Assembly: GCA_029168955.1 (NCBI GenBank) | Contig: JAPDOI010000009.1 | Span: forward strand, 4,209,001-4,273,000 | Direction of reading: 5' to 3' | Length of the DNA: 64,000 nucleotides | From: Aplectana chamaeleonis | Lineage: Eukaryota > Nematoda > Chromadorea > Rhabditida > Cosmocercidae | In this document: one piece after another, positions 48,478 to 59,745 of the stretch | Numbering within the stretch: position 1 is the first letter of the stretch | Layout of the letters: every line of letters begins with the position of its first letter | Notes under the pieces: generated by a model | What the model saw: the letters and a program-made list of their open reading frames with translations, nothing else | Database searches by the model: none | What the model was told of the DNA's origin: nothing | Translations under genes and position numbers: made by a program

Positions 48478-49512
48478 AGCGCCCTGAGGGCACGTAGGTG
48501 CCGTTCTGGGCATGAAAATCACATTTAGTTATTGGCTGTTTAGATATGAAAACTTTCATGAACGCAGCTCCAAGCCGAACAGCGCTATATAGTGTGGGGT
48601 CCATGAAAAAATTCGCTAGCTGTGAAATACAAGTATTTAACGAAATTTTAATTAGGGAGATCCGAGTTGCTACAACGTGCTGAAAACCCAAGTAATCAAT
48701 TTCATTCTTTTAACCGGGTAAAAATGGTTTTTGAAGACCCATTTCTAGGTGTGATGCAATCGATTGTATCACACCTAAAAATGGGTCTTCAAAGACCGTT
48801 TTCAACCGGTTAAAAGAATGAAATTGATTCCTTGGGCCCGTGACTAGGTTTTCCTAACGTTGTAGCAACGCGAAACTCCCTATTTCAAACTTCGCTAAAT
48901 ACTTGTAAATAGACAGCTATCGATTTTTTCATGGACCCTCCCTATGGGGCGCTGTTCGGCTTAAAGGCAGGGTTCGCGATAAAATCGGTTGTTGTGATGT
49001 ACCCATGGAAAGGTAGATCTGGGCATCACAAAAGTGAAAAAAAGCAAAAAATTGGATAAAAAACGCTCAGGAACAATTTATTACTTGGTGTCCTCCCGCC
49101 TCCAGTTATCGGGATTCCTAGAAAAGCCTGTTTTGTTAATTTTTATTTTGCTTCTAAAGTAATTTCTGAGCACTTCTGGAGACTCCTGACTACTTTAATA
49201 GCAAAATAGAAGGCGAATAAACAAGCATTAACAAAAATCTCGTTAATTAGGGGGCCGGCCGACACCAGTAATTAGCCGCTATACCTTGTTTTTGAGCGTT
49301 TTTCCCTCGAAATTCCGGGTTTTTTCACTTATTTTTACATTTGTGATGACCAAATCTTCATTCTAATGAAGAGAGCTCAAAAATCGTTTTTATCGCGAAC
49401 CCTGCCTTTAAAGCTGCGTCCATGAAATTTTTAGGGCATTTTTTTACCCGGATAGCCAATTACTAAATGTGGTTTTCATGCCTAAACCGCTTCCATGTGC
49501 CCTCAGGGCATG
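48478..49512. mobile_element. Long palindromic element split by a TTAA MITE
   Basis: A palindrome centred near 48757 on GTGATGCAATCGATTGTATC. Its left arm is 48478-48756; its right arm is 48758-48960 plus 49412-49512. Outer ends are GCCCTGAGGGCAC and its inverse GTGCCCTCAGGGC. The right arm is interrupted by 48965-49407. Comparison with the left arm shows the join GTTCGGCTTGGAGCTGCG, which in the right arm became TTAA and then received the MITE. Confidence 0.85.
48965..49407. mobile_element. TTAA-family MITE copy 2 (443 bp)
   Basis: Ends AGGCAGGGTTCGCGATAAAA and inverse TTTTTATCGCGAACCCTGCC, flanked by TTAA on both sides (48961-48964, 49408-49411). The palindrome it sits in supplies an internal empty site, so TTAA is a true target duplication. 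Same subfamily as 53114-53557. Confidence 0.92.
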
Positions 49513-49655
49513 AAAACAGGCTCCACCCACCTTATGTAGCGCTCTTGGGCTTGAAGCTGCGTTCAAGAACTTTTGGTTGCATTTTCACAAGCGGATATTC
49601 GTATTCAAAATGCGGGTTCCGCGCTCGCAACACCACCTATGTGCCCTCAGGGCAT
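49513..49655. repeat. Partial extra arm of the palindromic element
   Basis: TAGCGCTCTTGGGCTTGAAG, CTGCGTTCAAGAA and CATGTGCCCTCAGGGC-like end (ATGTGCCCTCAGGGCAT) repeat the arm of 48478-49512 in diverged form. Confidence 0.7.
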
Positions 49656-50939
49656 AAACATCCTATGCTTCAGGCGATATCGCATCTTGGACACGAGTCA
49701 ATTTCGTGGTGCAAATTGCAAGAAATATAACAGTAAACAACCCTCTTCTCAAACAGTCAACTATGCATTATTTCTCCATCTGTTAGGAAGCCGCATTCAG
49801 TAATTGGGAGCGAAATCTTTCGATCAATAGCCATCTTTTTTCATATCCTTTCGCCAAGCAGCGTCATGGCTTCCTACCTAAAACACATAGAACATACTTC
49901 CTTGATTGAAGGCATCTTTCACGATAGACCTCGCTTCCCATTCTGTTTGGCCTTATTTCTCGAATGAGGCCTTTTGAGTAAAAGCCGGAGCCTGCAGAAA
50001 CTTGGAGTCCCGAGAATCAAAACGACTGTGAGGAACATATGACCTGTACACCGTGGCGATTTTTGTAATCATGACGGCGGTCAGAGCGCCCCTGACCTAC
50101 GATCACCTCACGTCACGCAATGGACAATCATTCCCACCCTTCAATCTGGGTGCATTCGAGCCCTCTCCTTACAAAGAAGGCGGGGAGGATAGTAAGCGCC
50201 GTTAATCTATGAGGCAGTTCCATCAGAACTGATCTGTCCCGAAGTCTTATCATGTTACAAAAATTTTATTGCAAAAGTTGTCATAATGAGACACCAAAAA
50301 CGTTCAAAACGATTGCGTAAATTGCCGGTTAGCTCTCATTGCTTAACACCTTTGTCAGATCTGAAAACAAGCGTCAATTTCAAAAACTCATGATGCTTTG
50401 TAACGGGGATGAGCGTTATAACGTTAACGTGTTAAAGCGTTAACGCGGTTTTTTTTCCTGAAAATTAACTGTTAACGTTTAACGAAGAAGGCCTAAAATT
50501 ACGTTAATTTGGGTTCGTTAATTGTAGTGGTTATATACACTGCGTTTCGTCATGTATTTCCACCCCATATTTTAGGACATTGCTCCCCATCGTTGTGCCG
50601 TGCCTTTGCCACTATCATTAGCAAATCCAGAGCGTTGAAAAACCTAAGTACTCATTTTCCAGAATTCCATCTCTCCAAAAACTTTTTTATAACACTTTTT
50701 TTGATTTTCAGACGTTAATAAAATATATAATATACTTCCACTAAGTCTGAGAGAGAATTTATTCCACAGCTGAAACGATCCTACTCTAATCAGCAGTCCG
50801 AATATGCTCTACGATCAGTAGCTATTTTGGGAAGTCGGTGTAAAAAAAGGTTTGTTGAGTTACGGAGGACTGAGGAATTCAAATCGTTTCGCAGCGTTGA
50901 GGTTTGCTGTTTTTAGTTCATCAATTGAGTGAAACTGTC
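49656..50939. other. No gene; GTTAAC-rich stretch
   Basis: No recognised gene. 50405-50520 is a degenerate array of TTAACG/GTTAAC motifs. At about 49800-49870 there is a distant trace of the TA palindrome family (CGATCAATAGCCATC, CCAAGCAGCGTCATGG). Confidence 0.55.
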
Positions 50940-50943
50940 TTAA

Positions 50944-52872
50944 AGGCATCGTACACGATGAAAACCGAAATCCAGCTTTTGCGTTCAGTCGGACTAGTAG
51001 GTCATGAAAATGACACTCAGAAAGTTTGAAAATTCAAAATCGCCTCTGAATGAAGATTTGATTATCTCAAAAGGGCTTCCTGGGTTTGGGGGGCCGGCCT
51101 TAGGGTCGATCCGTTGTTACATGGAACAAAGCTTCGTGATTGCTGCCGGCGGGTGTGCCTTGGCGCGTCGAAGGGCGCAATGCAAAGGCTAAATGAATGT
51201 AGGTATGGAGCTTCGGGAAGGATGGCTCATCTTCGTTGGTCGCGCGCGGCCTCAACGCAGCGTTAGCATCGTAGCGCGCCTGCTAGCCCCCCACACTCCA
51301 CCACTCTTCATGTCGCATATTTCTCGCCAAATACTTGGCTCACACGCCTTCCCCTTGAGCTATACAATGCACAGGAGCATACTAAGATTATTTAATGTCA
51401 ATAGAATGAGAATAAACTTGACAACTCGTCGGATAAACGGAAACAGAGAGAAAAGTACGAGATACTCAGGACACGACGAGCACGGAGCAGCACTACGCCA
51501 CAACAACAATTAATTAACGATTATAAAACACAGTAAGATCATGTCTAGAACATGGCCGTTGAGGCCCCTGACAACTACTGTTCGTGCAGATGGCTTTTTC
51601 AAGTCGCCCTCAATACACAAAAAACTGTTCTGAAATGGCGCCTTCTTACAAGACTAGGAATTTTGGCCTTCCTCACCTCCTTGAAATTGAAAACTTCTGT
51701 AAGGGGGTAAAAGGCTAAAACGAAGGAAGAAGACTTGATCCAAGGCGAATCTGCGACCACTTCTGTTTCTCGAAGCGAAGGATGACAAACGCCCTCATAT
51801 GTAGGGCTTGGGCACACAGAATCCTAGAACTGATGGCTCTTTACATGCAATTTCAATTACCCTTATATTTCGTTCCATACTTCGTTGTATTAGTCAGCAG
51901 CTTTCCATGACATGTATTCTTCTTTCCAATTAACATATTTCTACATCTATCGGTAAAAGAAGCACGTCTTCAAGACGTCACTCGGCACGTGCAAGTATAA
52001 CGGTGAGGCGTTTCTAATCATATTAGTTGATGAAGACACTAGCATCACTTCATACATCTAGATTTAATAAAAATTATGTTGGCACTTGTTTCTTGTTTCA
52101 TTTGTTTCTGGTCGAAAGTGTAAATAGTCAGGTAACCTATTATCACCGCATTCTTATACGTTCAATACCTATGATAAATGACAGGAAAAAGCTCGAATGT
52201 TGAGCGAAAACTACAGTCGCCTACTCGGTTTAGCCCGAGAGAATGATCTATACTTAAAGAAGTAGCAATATCGAAACTGCAGTGCAAAGCTTACGAAGAA
52301 TCCGCATAATGGGGCTGCCATCTGCACTAACACTTTTACTGAGGAAAAAGTAGGCGAAAATACGTTTTCAGAGAAACATTACGTTTGTCAGGGCTCTCAA
52401 CAACCCCGATGAAAAGTGCGAGGGGGCTAGCAGGCGCGCTACGATGCTAACGCCGCGTCGCAACCGCGCACGACCAACGAAGATGAGCCATCCTTCCCGA
52501 AGCTCCATACCTACATTCAGGCTAAACGATTTCACATTCAGCATCGATCGGAAGCAGCTCACAGCAATAGACGCAGCAGTTTGGCAATCCTTCTCAATTT
52601 TGTTCATGTGATTGTTGTTTACGTAGGAAATCGAAAGTTTCCAACGCTGCGTAAAGGAACGAATCCTAGAACTATTCCTTGCGTTCTCCGCGCAACTATC
52701 CCAAGTTGATGTCGCCGCCAACATCAAATTTGTTTTGAACATTCTTGAAATGGGTTTTTTCTTTAGAGTTAACGTTTTTGAGGGGATCTTTTGCGACCTT
52801 CAGTCCCTAAAAGAATGTAACAACACGAAAACGTTAAAAACCCAAATATGGTTTTCATCGTGTACGATGCCT
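50944..52872. mobile_element. TTAA-family element, long form (1.9 kb)
   Basis: Ends AGGCATCGTACACGATGAAA and the inverse of TTTTCATCGTGTACGATGCC, flanked by TTAA (50940-50943, 52873-52876). The terminal motif is related to the shorter MITEs. Inside, 51193-51291 and 52421-52520 form an inverted repeat of about 100 bp (GTAGGTATGGAGCTTCGGGA facing its inverse). No transposase recognised. Could be a non-autonomous parent or a MITE that captured DNA. Confidence 0.8.
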
Positions 52873-53113
52873 TTAAGCTCGTGCATAGAGGGGCATCTTC
52901 TATGGTGTGTCTTGTAGGACCTTAGTGACCGCTGCCTTCTTCTTACCTTAAAGAAACGAAAGGTCATATCGAAAAATTTTAATACTCGGCTGAGCCCGTA
53001 CGACAGGGGACGAAATCCAGCTGAAGCTTGTTATCGCGAAAAAATGCTCTGAGCGCCACCAAAAATCCACCGCCAAAGTCGGGCAGACAGAAGTATTCGG
53101 TCTGTCTTTTTGA

Positions 53114-53557
53114 ATTCAGGATTCTCGATAAAATCTGTTGTTGTGCTATCCCCTGTGGAATGGTAGATCTGGCCATCACAAAAGTGAGAATAAGGAAAAA
53201 TTGGAGAAATTTCGTTTAGGAACATGTTATTGATTGGTGTCCTCCCGCCCCCAATTGTCGAGTCTTGTGTAAAAGCCTGCTATGTCAAAACTTATTTTGC
53301 TTCTAAAGTAATTTCTGAGCATTTCTGGAGACGTCTGGCCACTTTAGCAGTAAAATAAAAGGTGGGTAAGCAATAATCTATGAAAATCTCGTAATTAGTG
53401 GGCCGACCGACACCGGTAATTAGCCGTTATACTTTGTTCTTGAGCGTTTTTCCCGAAAATTTCGGTTTTTTTTTCACGTAATTTTACTTTTGGGATAACT
53501 AAATCTGCATTTTCCATGTAGAGAGCTCAAAGGTCGTTTTTATCGCAAACCCTGCCT
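53114..53557. mobile_element. TTAA-family MITE copy 3 (444 bp)
   Basis: Same subfamily and length as 48965-49407. Left end degraded (TTGA then ATTCAGGATTCTCGATAAAA), right end TATCGCAAACCCTGCCT then TTAA (53558-53561). Shared interior includes GTAGATCTGG, CATCACAAAAGTGA and AAAGTAATTTCTGAGCA. Confidence 0.85.
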
Positions 53558-53561
53558 TTAA

Positions 53562-54482
53562 GTCACGCCGACCGGACTTCAGTACGTTAGGTCTGTCCAG
53601 ATCGGCACTCTTCTTCTTGGGGAAGACCACATCAACTTCACAAACCAATTTTCAATGAGCATGTGCAGGCTCTTGTCTTCACCCCAACCGCGAAGCTCAC
53701 GATACTCAACTCGCCTGTCATGTTCCCTTGCACAACTCGTAGAATAGCGGCCTTCTGAGCGCCTTCTAGGTACGAAGACTTTCGCGTCACTTCTCTAGCA
53801 ATGCTATCGACGCGCTCTGACGCCCTTCAGACAGTTAACTTGTACGTAAGAATTTCACGTTGAACCCTGATCTGGTTAACGCTCGCCATTGGGTTGGATT
53901 TCTGCATCTGAATTGGTTCATCTTTTCCATAGAGCTTCTGCGCTCGTCCCAGTCATCATTTGGACTGTAGGTGTCCGTATTTTTTTTGAATTTCAGAAAC
54001 GACCTGTGGCTTTCCTGATTTCGACCATGGATGCGACAGTAGCTACCCCGGTTTTATGAGAGGTCCAGATCTGAGATTTATCTACCCTAGACAGTTGAGG
54101 ATCGCTATCCATTTAGAGGCGGATTGCTTTCGTCAAGTGAATCCAAACATATAGTATGTTTGCAGCAGGAAAGTGTTCTAATCGCTATTTTTGCAAGGTG
54201 GGTGTATATTATGAAATGACCAAAAATGAAGTGTTGCGAAAAAAAGTTCTTGGAAAGGTGAAATTCTCGAAAAGTGGATATATAGGTTTTTCAACACCTT
54301 GAGCTTGTTCATCACAGTAGAGTAGGCTCAGCACAACGCTGGAGAGCGATATATCGAGAGCTGCATAGGACCTCTTATGATTTACTGATTTTCGCTGTGG
54401 TCAGGTGTTTTTAAAATTTTTAACGAAATGCGGAACGAAACGCTCCTATATGATGTTGACCTACTTATAACTTGCTGCTCAG
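53562..54482. other. No gene recognised
   Basis: No domain recognised on either strand. Minus-strand reading over 53560-53780 gives a basic open stretch without stops that might be an old retroelement piece, but I cannot assign it. Confidence 0.45.
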
Positions 54483-55184
54483 ACAGTCGGGGCTTAGTAC
54501 GTCGGCACAATACCGTTAGTACGCCAGGGCAAACCTGGCATACTAACGCTCGTTGTGTGCAGGAGCTGCTGGTTGCGGCAGCATATCCTGCCAACGTATG
54601 CTGGCATACTAACGCTCGTTATGTGCAGGAGCTGCCGGTTGCGGCAGCATATACTGTCAACGTATGCTGGCGTTCTAACGCTCATTATCGACAGAATTTG
54701 GACTGCCACCCTCCTTACCGGTGCTGGATATAATTCTTGTCACGGCCAGCAGCAAGGAGAACATCCTCGCCGCGGTCCGCAACCAGGAGGCTTCCCTCGC
54801 GATGGGGATGATCCCCTCAGCGTTCAAAATTAGCGTCCGAAAAGTGACACAAGGTCACCTCCTCGGACTGGCCTCACACGGCCAACTACCCCCAAGCGAT
54901 GCTGGCCGCCTTATATACCCGCCGCCGTCGTACAAGAGGATGCTGCAATGTTCATTGGTATTAGACAAATCAATGGAAGAGTGTCAGCAGAAACTAGGAG
55001 AGAGTGGCTGGCAATAGCACGCGTGCCACGATAAACAAAGCGTTAGTACGCCAGCACAAGCAACAGGAGCTCCTGGTTGTTGCCAGCATATCCTGCTGTT
55101 ACCAGCAGCTACAGCACAGGTGCTGCCGATCCCTTTGCGCCGGCGTACTAACGGTATTGTGCCGACGTACTAAGCCCCGACTGT
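54483..55184. mobile_element. DNA transposon, non-autonomous, 43-bp perfect inverted repeats
   Basis: Ends ACAGTCGGGGCTTAGTACGT... (54483-54525) and the exact inverse (55142-55184), 43/43 identical. The interior has a 66-bp tandem repeat from 54541 (TACTAACGCTCGTTGTGTGC, again at 54607, partial at 54673) and many GCTGCTGG/GCAGCATA motifs. No transposase; no clear target duplication. The identical ends suggest a recent insertion. Superfamily unresolved. Confidence 0.85.
54541..54700 (+). repeat. 66-bp tandem repeat, about 2.4 copies
   Basis: Units at 54541, 54607 and 54673 (partial). 66 is a multiple of three, so a 22-codon repeat appears in translation; I treat this as a by-product. Confidence 0.8.
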
Positions 55185-56158
55185 CCGAGGCTGGGCACGT
55201 CGCAGAATTTTGACCAGGCACAGCAGCAAATCCCTCTTTCTATGGGCGGCGCCGTGCATCTGCGCACGGATTGACATCTTTGTCCCTTGATAACTCTAAG
55301 CTTAGCGCATTTGTCGCCGCGCAACCTTCGCAGCTCTTTAGCTGTTTTTAATCAAAACAGATTTTTGCAGTTTTCTCAAGTACTTTCTCCATCGTGAACG
55401 CTCCCTCTTTCGCTGTGGCTGCCGTCATGCATAGTTGGTCGAAATAAACCGTCCTAAGTCCGCATGAGTCCGGATTACTCCTACCCGGGCGATTATTGTC
55501 GACCATCTATGACTCCGGATTATCAGGTGCACTTCCCGCATTCCATTTTTCACCTGTCTGGTGCGTATCGACCGGGCGGCACACGGCCAAACGGCCAGCT
55601 TCGATGGGGGGGGGGGGGGCGCTGCGTCCGCGTGCCCAAATTGTGCCCCCACGTCATGAGTCGTTCAATATTTTTGAATCTTCTCAAAATTCGAGTAGGT
55701 TCGGTTTAGTGTAACCTATTTACAGTCACAGTGGTCAAACATTTTGAGCGTTCGTAGTTACTACACCAGCAACCTCTATGCACTAATCGAGGTTCCGGGC
55801 TTCTATGATTTGATTAGATCTCACTTGACCTTTTCTTTATGTTACGTGGTTGTTCCTCTCAATATCTTGTCCTGCACGCTCATTTCAATCGACCTTGTAT
55901 GTTTTCGTGCCGTTGTGACCATCTGAATAGCGTTCTAATCATGCTTTCAGACATATTTATGATAGCATCGCTGGTATTTTCTATCTAGCACGCGGACCAT
56001 GATTGTTGTAAGGACATATCACAGATAGCTTCACTGTTAGTACGATTAAAGTTATGTTAGAATCAATCAAAACACGAAATGGCGTGAAATCTCGTAAACG
56101 CGCTCTAGTGTACGTCAGCCATAAATCTCGTCCGTGCTCCTCCCTTCGTGTGTACCCT
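55185..56158. other. No gene; poly-G tract
   Basis: No recognised gene. A run of about 14 G near 55605-55618 lies in a GC-rich segment, and TCCGGATTA occurs twice (near 55470 and 55514). Confidence 0.5.
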
Positions 56159-56305
56159 CTATAAAACGTCGAAATTCACATCGCTCGAGGCGCGAGCGGT
56201 GCGCGCGCAGCCTCGGCCTCCGTCTGCCCTACGCTCTCTCACTGTCTCTACCCTCCGCTCCCCACCAACACGCGTAGGAACCAAGTGAATTTCGCCGTTT
56301 TATAG
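56159..56305. mobile_element. Short MITE with CTATAAAACG ends, copy 2
   Basis: CTATAAAACGTCGAAATTCAC at the left and its near-inverse GTGAATTTCGCCGTTTTATAG at the right. Partner of 46721-46867, also sharing a few flanking bases (TACCCT before, GCCTGTA after). Confidence 0.8.
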
Positions 56306-56362
56306 CCTGTAGAGGGCCCCTGACCTTCCTAACAGGGTCAAGCAGACCATTGTCCCTGACCC

Positions 56363-56592
56363 CGATGGAGCGAGCTACTGTCGCTCCCGGAGCCAAAATC
56401 TGGTTCGTAGTTGCGGATTACGGGTGTTGTATGAGGCGACACTATGATAATCGTGCTGGAAGAAAGGTGAATCGTGCCAGGACCAGGTGGTCCTACACGA
56501 TAATCATCGTATTGCGTGATGCAACAGCAGTTGTCCGCAAATGCGGACAGGAATTTGTCTCCGAGAACCACAGTATGTCGGTATTATCCTAT
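56363..56592. repeat. Imperfect palindromic element
   Basis: Arms of about 85 bp: GTTGCGGATTACGGGTGTTG ... ATGATAATCGTG (left) and CACGATAATCAT ... GCAACAGCAGTTGTCCGCAA (right) around a spacer with GGACCAGGTGGTCC. Probably a MITE. Confidence 0.7.
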
Positions 56593-57237
56593 TTAGGCGA
56601 CGAAACCCACTTTAGTATTTTGCTAATTAAAGGGACTCCCAAATCCGTGCTCTGCTTCTTCTTCTTCTTCTTTGCAGCCACAGGAAGGTTTTTGTCAAAT
56701 GTTCAAGAAACGGGCAAGAACTATACTCTCCGCAACCTACCGTAAACTATAGAAAATCGATAAACGGCTTCAGATTTGTGTTGAGCACCCCAAACAACCT
56801 CTACCAACAAGATTCGAGGCAAATATGTATGTCATAACGTCTTGGAAATCATGAAAAGCCACATTTTGCCCGCAACTTTGCCTTCTGTGGAACGCCGAGA
56901 ACCTAACCTAATTTTTTTGACCTATAAATGGACCCCAGATTTCTACTTAGGACTTCTTATTACCCCAGAGAAGTTTTGAGCCGATTTCGAGAATTTGAGC
57001 ATACATTTTTTTCTGAGCACTCTAAAACTTGCCTGATCCTACCGATCGCGCGCGTGTGCTCATGTATTCTGCGCCTCCTTCTCCACCCCACTGTCTCGCT
57101 GTCTCTTCCTTCGTTCCGCGCGCGCAAGTGAAAAACAAACTGAATTCGCTCCCGAAATAGGAGATATGTGCTTTTTATCCTAACACTTGGACAACAACAT
57201 CGTGATTTTGACTATTTATACGAAACAGAATCCTAGT
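56593..57237. other. No gene; CTT microsatellite
   Basis: (CTT)5 near 56655-56671. 57020-57130 has weak similarity to the CTATAAAACG MITE interior. This would lie downstream of the small GTPase gene. Confidence 0.45.
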
Positions 57238-57970
57238 CTACTGCGTGATGCAGCTTATTTTTCGTTCCTTTGGCATTTGTGCGGCAGCAGACATCTTTCT
57301 TCGGTAGCCACGCAATTGCTCCAGGGCGTTGTTGTGTCCGATTTCGAATGCGTCTTCGAACACCTCGTCCAAGCCTTCCTGCAAAAGAGTGCATTGCAAA
57401 TGGATGGTCGTTGCACGTATGAGTTTTTTCTGATTCCTTTGGAGCAGACGGACAGAAAATTGAGGCGAAAAAGTCGTTGAGAAGTGCTTCCCATTCACAT
57501 CTACTTTGGACTATTTCTAATGAAATGTGTGTGAAAAAACTCACCCCTGTCACCTCAGAGCATTCGATGTACTTGCTGGCACCGATGCGTTTAGCGAATG
57601 ATTCGGCTTTGTTCAGCGGCATTGGCAGATATTTCATCTCACCGCACCCGTAGTTCTCGATCAGCATTGACAGCCGTTTGTCGATCTGCGTCCCAACGAG
57701 GACAAATGGTACTCCACGAATGCGTTCTGCTACGGTGTCGAGGATCTGTAAGGCATCACTGTATGCGAGTAGATTTTTATTTGGGCCCACCAGAATGCTC
57801 GAATCTCTACATATAAGGTCGTTCGCGTAAAAATTCAGGTAAAATTGGTGGTCAGCGGAATACACAAGTATAATGTATGAATTTAGTGGCCTCATCGGTA
57901 TTACATGGCTGAATCGCACCGGCCCAAAACTTGACGTGATCAGAAATTGTCCGCTGGCCCACTTCGCCAG
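57238..57970 (-). CDS. Rho-family-like small GTPase, 3' exons (partial)
   Basis: Membrane-anchored GTP-binding switch, judged from the last two exons. Penultimate exon, 57970 to 57545: acceptor TTCTTTGCAG, frame open for 142 codons. It includes VPFVLVGTQIDKR (the G4 base-recognition motif; TQxD is usual in Rho proteins), NKAESFAKRIGASKYIECSEVTG (G5-like ECSA position) and donor GGG|GTGAGT. Intron 57544-57379 (166 bp) ends TTTTGCAG. Last exon, 57378 to 57238: EGLDEVFEDAFEIG (terminal helix), a basic stretch and KISCITQ, whose final four residues fit a CaaX prenylation box. P-loop and switch exons are not found and may lie beyond the window. The stretch before G4 (about 57840-57970) matches poorly: MRPLNSYIILVYSA resembles the post-G3 strand, but DTAG is absent, and a small extra intron is possible. 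Could be a divergent gene or a decaying copy. Confidence 0.65.
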
Positions 57971-58060
57971 CTGCAAAGAACGCCACTAAAACTTTTAAAA
58001 AAGCATAATAAGTTTAATTGAACGTAATTCAAAGGCACAATAAAGAAAACGAATTTAAAT

Positions 58061-58143
58061 GGGGGTGCGGGTTCCGAATCTGAACCCAGACTTGTCAAAT
58101 GTTACAGCTATAACTAAGTTTACACTTGTATTGGCAAATTTAA
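58061..58143. repeat. Dispersed repeat, copy 1
   Basis: GGTGCGGGTTCCGAATCTGA, AATGTTACAGCTATAACTAA, GTTTACACTTGTATTGGCAA. Inverted copy at 61926-62009. Confidence 0.7.
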
Positions 58144-58260
58144 AAGCAGCGTACGCGCAAAAAACCACATTCTATTTTTTTCCGCTTTTTCCTATATTTG
58201 GGCCTCGTCAAAACTATTCGCAAAGACAGAGACAACAACAACTCATAAAAATGAAAACAA

Positions 58261-58326
58261 GTTACTTGTAATATAAATGTAAGTTGCTTGAATGTCTCAC
58301 GTAACTACATTTATATTACACGTAAC
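58261..58326. repeat. Inverted repeat, AT-rich hairpin
   Basis: GTTACTTGTAATATAAATGT faces ACATTTATATTACACGTAAC. Repeats of GTAAGTTAC-like words continue to 58380. Potential cruciform; otherwise unassigned. Confidence 0.7.
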
Positions 58327-58518
58327 CTAAATTTATATGACGTGTAAGTTACACGTATGTTACGGGTAACTTACACTTATATATTCACCATGGGTGGTCA
58401 TCACGCGACGCAGACGCCACACGATGCAGAGAACGCGTCCGCACGCTTGACAGGCCACACTCTATGCGGGAAACGCTATGCGAGGCCTTGCCTGTTAGTG
58501 TGGGGTAAAGTGCCTTGA

Positions 58519-59251
58519 AGGCATCGTTCGCGCTGAAAACCAGTTTCCATTTTCAGGCTCAATTTCATTAATGAGCCCGGTGGACCACGTTGGTGAAGTT
58601 TTGCGCTTTGAAAACACATGGTTCTGAAGTTGGAGTGGTTCAAAATGACGATCCGCCACCAGTTGTCACCATTTAGCACAAGGAACAGAAGCGCCATGAC
58701 AGGCGCAGATGATTCAGCATTTGAAATTTTTAAATCGGGAAGTTCTAACATCCAAAATTGATCAATGGGTGCTTCTTTTAGTGCTATGTGGGAAGGGGGG
58801 GGGGCGCTATGGCGCGAACTTGGCCACGCCCATTTTACTGTGCCGCACTAAATTTGAGCACCTACCCGGGGTTTTCCTCCCCTGCCAAAATCAGGAGAGT
58901 CACTGCGGCACGGAAAAATGGGCGTGGCCAAGTGCGATACAACAGTGCCCCCCCCCCTTCCTACATAGCACCCTTCTTTTTTTAGAATAAGTTCCAGTGA
59001 ATGAAATCCAACAGAAATTCACCCAATTAATAAGCTGAAAGCAAAAAACACATCCAACGTTTGTGAAAAAAACTTCCGACGTATTGCACCTAACACACCG
59101 TAATTGACGGAGGAGTGGGAAGTCAAAAATTCGAGACTCACGAAGGTTGATGGTCTAGTGTAGTCTTTACACTCTTATTCTGTATGTCAGAGAATCGCCT
59201 GCGCAAAAACATGAAAAAAATGAGGTACGGTGTTTTGCGCGTACGATGCCT
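58519..59251. mobile_element. TTAA-family element copy 4
   Basis: Ends AGGCATCGTTCGCGCTGAAA and the inverse of GCGCGTACGATGCCT, flanked by TTGA (58515-58518, decayed TTAA) and TTAA (59252-59255). It shares that TTAA with the next element. A palindromic MITE (58781-58971) is nested inside. Confidence 0.8.
58781..58971. mobile_element. Palindromic MITE with GTGCTATGT ends
   Basis: Arms of about 80 bp: GTGCTATGTGGGAAGG then a G run, GCGAACTTGGCCACGCCC and GTGCCGCA, mirrored by TGCGGCAC, GGGCGTGGCCAAGTGCG, a C run and CTACATAGCAC. Flanks CTTCTTTTA and CCTTCTTTT suggest an 8-9 bp duplication, not certain because both are T-rich. Confidence 0.85.
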
Positions 59252-59255
59252 TTAA

Positions 59256-59741
59256 AGGCAGCTTTCACGATAAAAACCATGTCTGATTTTTTGGTGGAGA
59301 TCGGCAGCTGCGGGGCCTAGCGCAACCCTAACGTCGAAAAAACAAAGAAAAATGAGCTTGGAACGGTTCCCTACGGCCGCAGAGTTGGACACCCGTCAGC
59401 TCATCACACCCCAGATGCACTTTCCACGCCCACCGACGTGAACAAATGAATGCTCGAGATTGTGAGATGAGCCATGGTTTCCGATCAAAAGCCACGTTCT
59501 TCCCTTTATTCTCAACGTCTCTCTTTACTCAGGTCAGCTCGCATACATCGGCTGCAAGAGACGGAAGTTACAAGCCTCGGACAACTCGTCCACCATGCTT
59601 CCCTAACTCAATTCTTGAGAGACCATAACTCCGTTCCTATAAGGCCTTGTACGATTCCAAAAACATCATTGGAATCAGCATGGGACCGTCTTCCATATAG
59701 GCGAAAAAGCAGAAAAACGGTTCTTATCGTGAACACTGCCT
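59256..59741. mobile_element. TTAA-family MITE copy 5
   Basis: Ends AGGCAGCTTTCACGATAAAA and inverse of TCTTATCGTGAACACTGCCT, with TTAA at 59252-59255 and 59742-59745. Near-twin of 40112-40596 over its whole length. Confidence 0.92.
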
Positions 59742-59745
59742 TTAA

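Noticed and set aside
51193..51513. 106-codon frame with MNVGMELREGWLIFVGRARP
   Set aside because: The same peptide appears on the opposite strand at 52421-52520, so it comes from the internal inverted repeat of the TTAA element rather than a gene.
54428..54733. Repetitive 22-residue protein in the 54.5-kb element
   Set aside because: It is the translation of a 66-bp tandem repeat within a non-autonomous transposon and spans the transposon boundary.
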